Source: Anaerolineales bacterium
Lineage (GTDB): Bacteria > Chloroflexota > Anaerolineae > Anaerolineales > Villigracilaceae
NCBI GenBank assembly: GCA_013140605.1
Contig: JABFSL010000027.1
Coordinates: 1-53,106, forward strand
Length of the DNA: 53,106 bases
Direction: 5' to 3'
The notes below the pieces were generated by a model. That model was not told where the DNA came from. It searched no databases and was given only the letters and a program-made list of their open reading frames with translations. The first letter of the stretch is position 1. Every line of letters starts with the position of its first letter. The translations under genes and the position numbers were made by a program. Shown one piece after another: positions 50,577 through 53,106 of the stretch.

Positions 50577-51611
50577 TTACACGATGATAACGCGTGTTCC
50601 CTGACCCGGCAGATGTAGATAATCCTCTTCAGGCGGGACGAATGGGTTGGTCCAGCGATAGATCCATTTGGATAACTCTGACGGTAAATTCACACAGCCA
50701 TGACTGCGCGGACGTCCATAATCATTATGCCAATAGGTGCCGTGAAATGCGTGACCAGATCCTGTAAAGAATGAACACCACGGTACGCCAGCCAAATTGT
50801 AAACATTTTTTATTACCGCATCACCCTGACTATTCGTCATGTGAATGGAAGCGCCTTTGTGATAAGTGGAATGTTCGCCGGTGGGAGTATCTGTCCCTTT
50901 TTGTCCGCTGGAACAACGCGTGGTAAATACCATTTTCTCGCCTTCGAAGGCGGTGACCATTTGGGTGGCAAGATCGACGTGGATCAATTTATCGGCGGCG
51001 GGAACTTCCGGAGAAAGCATGGTCAGTTCCTCGGTCGGAACGAGGCGCATGTTGTAGGATGGGACGTAAAAGGATTTCATAAGTACGTTGTCATATATTT
51101 CGTACCAGATGCTTTTTTCATCCCGCGTTACGATAATTTTCATGATCCAATGTGTGGAGCCGTAATAGAGGCGGTGCGCGTTTTTGGAGTACGTGTATGG
51201 AGCCAGATGAGTGAGGCTCATGGGTACTGTAATTTCGCCGAGCCTTCCGCCAGTGGGAATATCATAGACGGGTTTTTGATAGTTGGTTTCCACAGGCTGT
51301 AGATCGCCTGAGAACATGTAGCCGCCATCCACTTCATACCAGATTTTATTGAACGGGTTGCCATAGCCTTCGTCGCCCTCCACCTCGGTTTTTAGCGAAA
51401 CAACTTTGTCTATGCCAAAAAGATGAAGTTGATTTGCTTTGAATGAGGGAGCGTCGTAAAGCGGAATGCCGCTCCAGGTGATTCGTCCCTGCGAGGCGGG
51501 CGGAGCGGCCAAGGCACGGTCAATGCCCATTTCGGAGAGAACAAACGCGAGTGCGCCTGATGCGGATATTTTTAAAAAGTCACGGCGGGAGAGTTGAAGG
51601 TTTTTCATCAT
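50577..51611 (-). CDS. L,D-transpeptidase (YkuD) with Tat signal, copy 1
   Basis: 344 residues from ATG 51611; an extension to 51641 lacks support. Tat motif SRRDFLK is followed by a hydrophobic stretch ending near DRALAAP. A middle region of SH3-like repeats (about 40-200, IWYEVDGGYMFSGDLQPV) precedes the YkuD domain (about 215-344) with FHGTYWHNDYGRPRSHGCVNL holding the catalytic His and Cys. Such enzymes make 3-3 peptidoglycan crosslinks or anchor proteins. First of three neighbouring paralogues. Confidence 0.9.
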   Translation of the reverse strand: MMKNLQLSRRDFLKISASGALAFVLSEMGIDRALAAPPASQGRITWSGIPLYDAPSFKANQLHLFGIDKVVSLKTEVEGDEGYGNPFNKIWYEVDGGYMFSGDLQPVETNYQKPVYDIPTGGRLGEITVPMSLTHLAPYTYSKNAHRLYYGSTHWIMKIIVTRDEKSIWYEIYDNVLMKSFYVPSYNMRLVPTEELTMLSPEVPAADKLIHVDLATQMVTAFEGEKMVFTTRCSSGQKGTDTPTGEHSTYHKGASIHMTNSQGDAVIKNVYNLAGVPWCSFFTGSGHAFHGTYWHNDYGRPRSHGCVNLPSELSKWIYRWTNPFVPPEEDYLHLPGQGTRVIIV

Positions 51612-51644
51612 TGTTTTATCGGACGTTCTTTTGTATCTCAATTC

Positions 51645-52679
51645 TTACACTACGATTTCCACGTGGGTTCCGCTGTATCCGTAGGCGAATTCCTTTTTAA
51701 GGGAAACCTGGGGGGAGGTCCAGCGATAGAGCCACTTTGCGGCCTGCGGTGAGAGGTTGATGCATCCATGAGAACGCGGTCGGCCAAAGTCATTATGCCA
51801 GAAGGTACCGTGGAATGAAATCCCACCTTTGGTAATGTATTGCACCCACGGCACACCGGGCAGGTCAAATCCGCTGGCGGCGATGTCGCCTGCGGCCATG
51901 TGGCGGGACGGGCGTTTGTAATAGGTAATGAACGAGCCTTTGGGCGTGGTGTATGTGCCGACCCGTAAAACTCCGCCCGTGGAAACTGGCGTTACAAAAA
52001 CAGGCGAGTTATTTTCATAAGCGATCACGATCTGTTCTTCAAGACGCACTACTATCTTTTTGTCCCTGCTGGGAATTTCCGGTGTGATCGGAGCAAGCTC
52101 ATCCTCCGTCATAATGCGGATGTGCTCCGCGCGCGCGTAATACAACTTGTCCCATTTATCGTCACGCACCTGATACCACACCTGACCATCCTGCGCGGTT
52201 GTCACAGATTTGACCCAGTGTGTCGTTTCATAATACATGCGGTACGCCGCTTTGGATGTTTTATCGGCGGCTTCATAGGCATCTGTATAAGGCACGCTGA
52301 TCTCAGCAAGCAGGCCTTCTTTTGGAATATCCATTTGCGGTGCATTGAGGATCGTCCGCACGGGTTGAATATTTCCAGAATATAAATAGCCTTCGCTCCC
52401 GACTTCATACCAGACACGGTTGTGCGCATCTTCATCATAGCTGATGGTTGTGTTGGTGATGTTCAAGAGTGTATCACGCTGACAGAGCCTGACCTGCGCG
52501 GCTTTAACCGATGGACGGTCGAACATCCAAACTGTGCGCGTGGTGACGCGTCCCTGCTGGGCGGCGAAGGGATCGTCAAAATAAAAATTGAGCGGAGGGA
52601 CAAGCAAGCCTGCCAGCCCGAATCCACTCAATTTTAAAAAGTCTCGTCGTGATAAAAAGGTCATTCGTCTTATAGTCAT
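51645..52679 (-). CDS. L,D-transpeptidase (YkuD) with Tat signal, copy 2
   Basis: 344 residues from ATG 52679 (ATG 52664 also possible). Tat motif SRRDFLK then a hydrophobic segment. Same layout as copy 1: SH3-like region with VWYEVGSEGYLYSGNIQPV and WYQVRDDKWDKLYYA, and a YkuD domain with FHGTFWHNDFGRPRSHGCINL. It lies 33 nt before copy 1 on the same strand and is probably cotranscribed with it. Confidence 0.9.
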   Translation of the reverse strand: MTIRRMTFLSRRDFLKLSGFGLAGLLVPPLNFYFDDPFAAQQGRVTTRTVWMFDRPSVKAAQVRLCQRDTLLNITNTTISYDEDAHNRVWYEVGSEGYLYSGNIQPVRTILNAPQMDIPKEGLLAEISVPYTDAYEAADKTSKAAYRMYYETTHWVKSVTTAQDGQVWYQVRDDKWDKLYYARAEHIRIMTEDELAPITPEIPSRDKKIVVRLEEQIVIAYENNSPVFVTPVSTGGVLRVGTYTTPKGSFITYYKRPSRHMAAGDIAASGFDLPGVPWVQYITKGGISFHGTFWHNDFGRPRSHGCINLSPQAAKWLYRWTSPQVSLKKEFAYGYSGTHVEIVV

Positions 52680-52684
52680 CTCGT

Positions 52685-52738
52685 CGGCTGGTCGGCTGGT
52701 TGACTAGCGACTAACGACTAGCCGACTAGTTGACCAAT
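52685..52738. repeat. Stuttering GTCGGCTGGT/GACTAGC hairpin
   Basis: GTCGGCTG repeated, then GACTAGCGACTAACGACTAG, then GCCGACTAGTTGACC; the halves are inverted. It separates copies 2 and 3 of the transpeptidase genes. Confidence 0.6.
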
Positions 52739-53106
52739 TTAATAATGCACATTCACCAACGTGCCGACCGATGAGAAGTTATACAACCACTCCGCATCCG
52801 GAATGGTGAGGTTGACACAGCCATGACTCATGGGCGTTCCGAAATTATTATGCCAGTATGTGCCGTGCAGTCCGTAGCCTTTATAGAAATACATCGTGTA
52901 TGGAACATTCGTTAAATAATAACCGGGACCCGACATGGTGGTTGAGCGTAATTTGATCCAGACGTTATATTTACCTGTCACAGTCGGCGTTTGCCATGTG
53001 CCAGTGGAAACAACAAAAGTATTCACAACGGTATCGCCTTCATAGGCATAAACACGCTGCTGCGAAAGATCGACATCGATACAATGTTCGCCGCCGTTGC
53101 CAATAC
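52739..53106 (-). CDS. L,D-transpeptidase (YkuD), copy 3, 5' part outside window
   Basis: The frame is open to the window edge; the shorter GTG at 53026 lies inside the domain. Visible residues include GGEHCIDVDLSQQRVYAYEG, the domain start, and LHGTYWHNNFGTPMSHGCVNL with the catalytic His and Cys. It ends 24 residues after the Cys motif, earlier than copies 1 and 2. Upstream sequence is needed to see any signal peptide. Confidence 0.85.
   Translation of the reverse strand, partial: IGNGGEHCIDVDLSQQRVYAYEGDTVVNTFVVSTGTWQTPTVTGKYNVWIKLRSTTMSGPGYYLTNVPYTMYFYKGYGLHGTYWHNNFGTPMSHGCVNLTIPDAEWLYNFSSVGTLVNVHY

Overview
This window looks like a chromosomal segment of a Chloroflexota bacterium, most likely Anaerolineae. 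That is inference from gene content, Thr/Pro-rich lipoproteins, many short palindromic intergenic repeats and the look of the proteins; no marker search was possible. Base composition is even except for one AT-rich hypothetical gene (11350-11862). There is no prophage, transposase, rRNA or CRISPR array.

Layout. 1-3400 (mostly minus): a YibE/F fragment, a solute-binding lipoprotein, an M50-type membrane protease, tRNA-Sec(UCA) and tRNA-Pro(GGG). 3692-7794 (plus): a bifunctional-nuclease-domain protein followed by a replication set, dnaB, a DnaD-domain protein and an unusual DnaC-like loader with two tandem AAA+ domains. 7952-11298 (plus): an FTR1 iron permease and a likely NAD-salvage pair (cysteine hydrolase and nicotinate phosphoribosyltransferase family).

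11888-36357 is a phosphate island. It holds two Pst transporters (pstS-C-A-B twice, plus a third, divergent pstB), a phoU-arsC pair inside the second pst operon, a PAF-acetylhydrolase-like lipase, surE, a PHP phosphoesterase, a GT-B-like protein, a polyphosphate operon (phoU-ppx-CHAD-sixA-ppk1), a GAF-domain protein and phoB-phoR. Six promoters in the island share one architecture: TTAAC-like pentamers repeated every 11 bp, the last ending 9-10 nt upstream of a TAnnnT -10 box. I read this as the local PhoB operator. It precedes the second pstS, the PHP operon, a 35-aa membrane microprotein not reported as a gene by length-limited ORF calling, phoU-ppx, the GAF gene and phoB itself. The first Pst system has no such operator.

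36442-40582 is mixed: a membrane-anchored beta-rich protein, a class III nucleotide cyclase with an SRPBCC-like head and a Cys4 cluster, a DUF4349 lipoprotein and a Nudix hydrolase. 40896-48517 (minus) is the conserved nusA-ylxR-infB-rbfA-nrnA-truB-ribF operon. A terminator-like hairpin sits in its leader between promoter and nusA, suggesting attenuation. 48658-53106 holds a methyltransferase, a conserved hypothetical, a LURP-one-like protein and three consecutive L,D-transpeptidase genes, the last cut by the window edge.

Several genes have a -10 box 6-8 nt before the start codon and no Shine-Dalgarno sequence, so leaderless transcription is probably common here. At least six families of inverted-repeat elements occupy the spacers.
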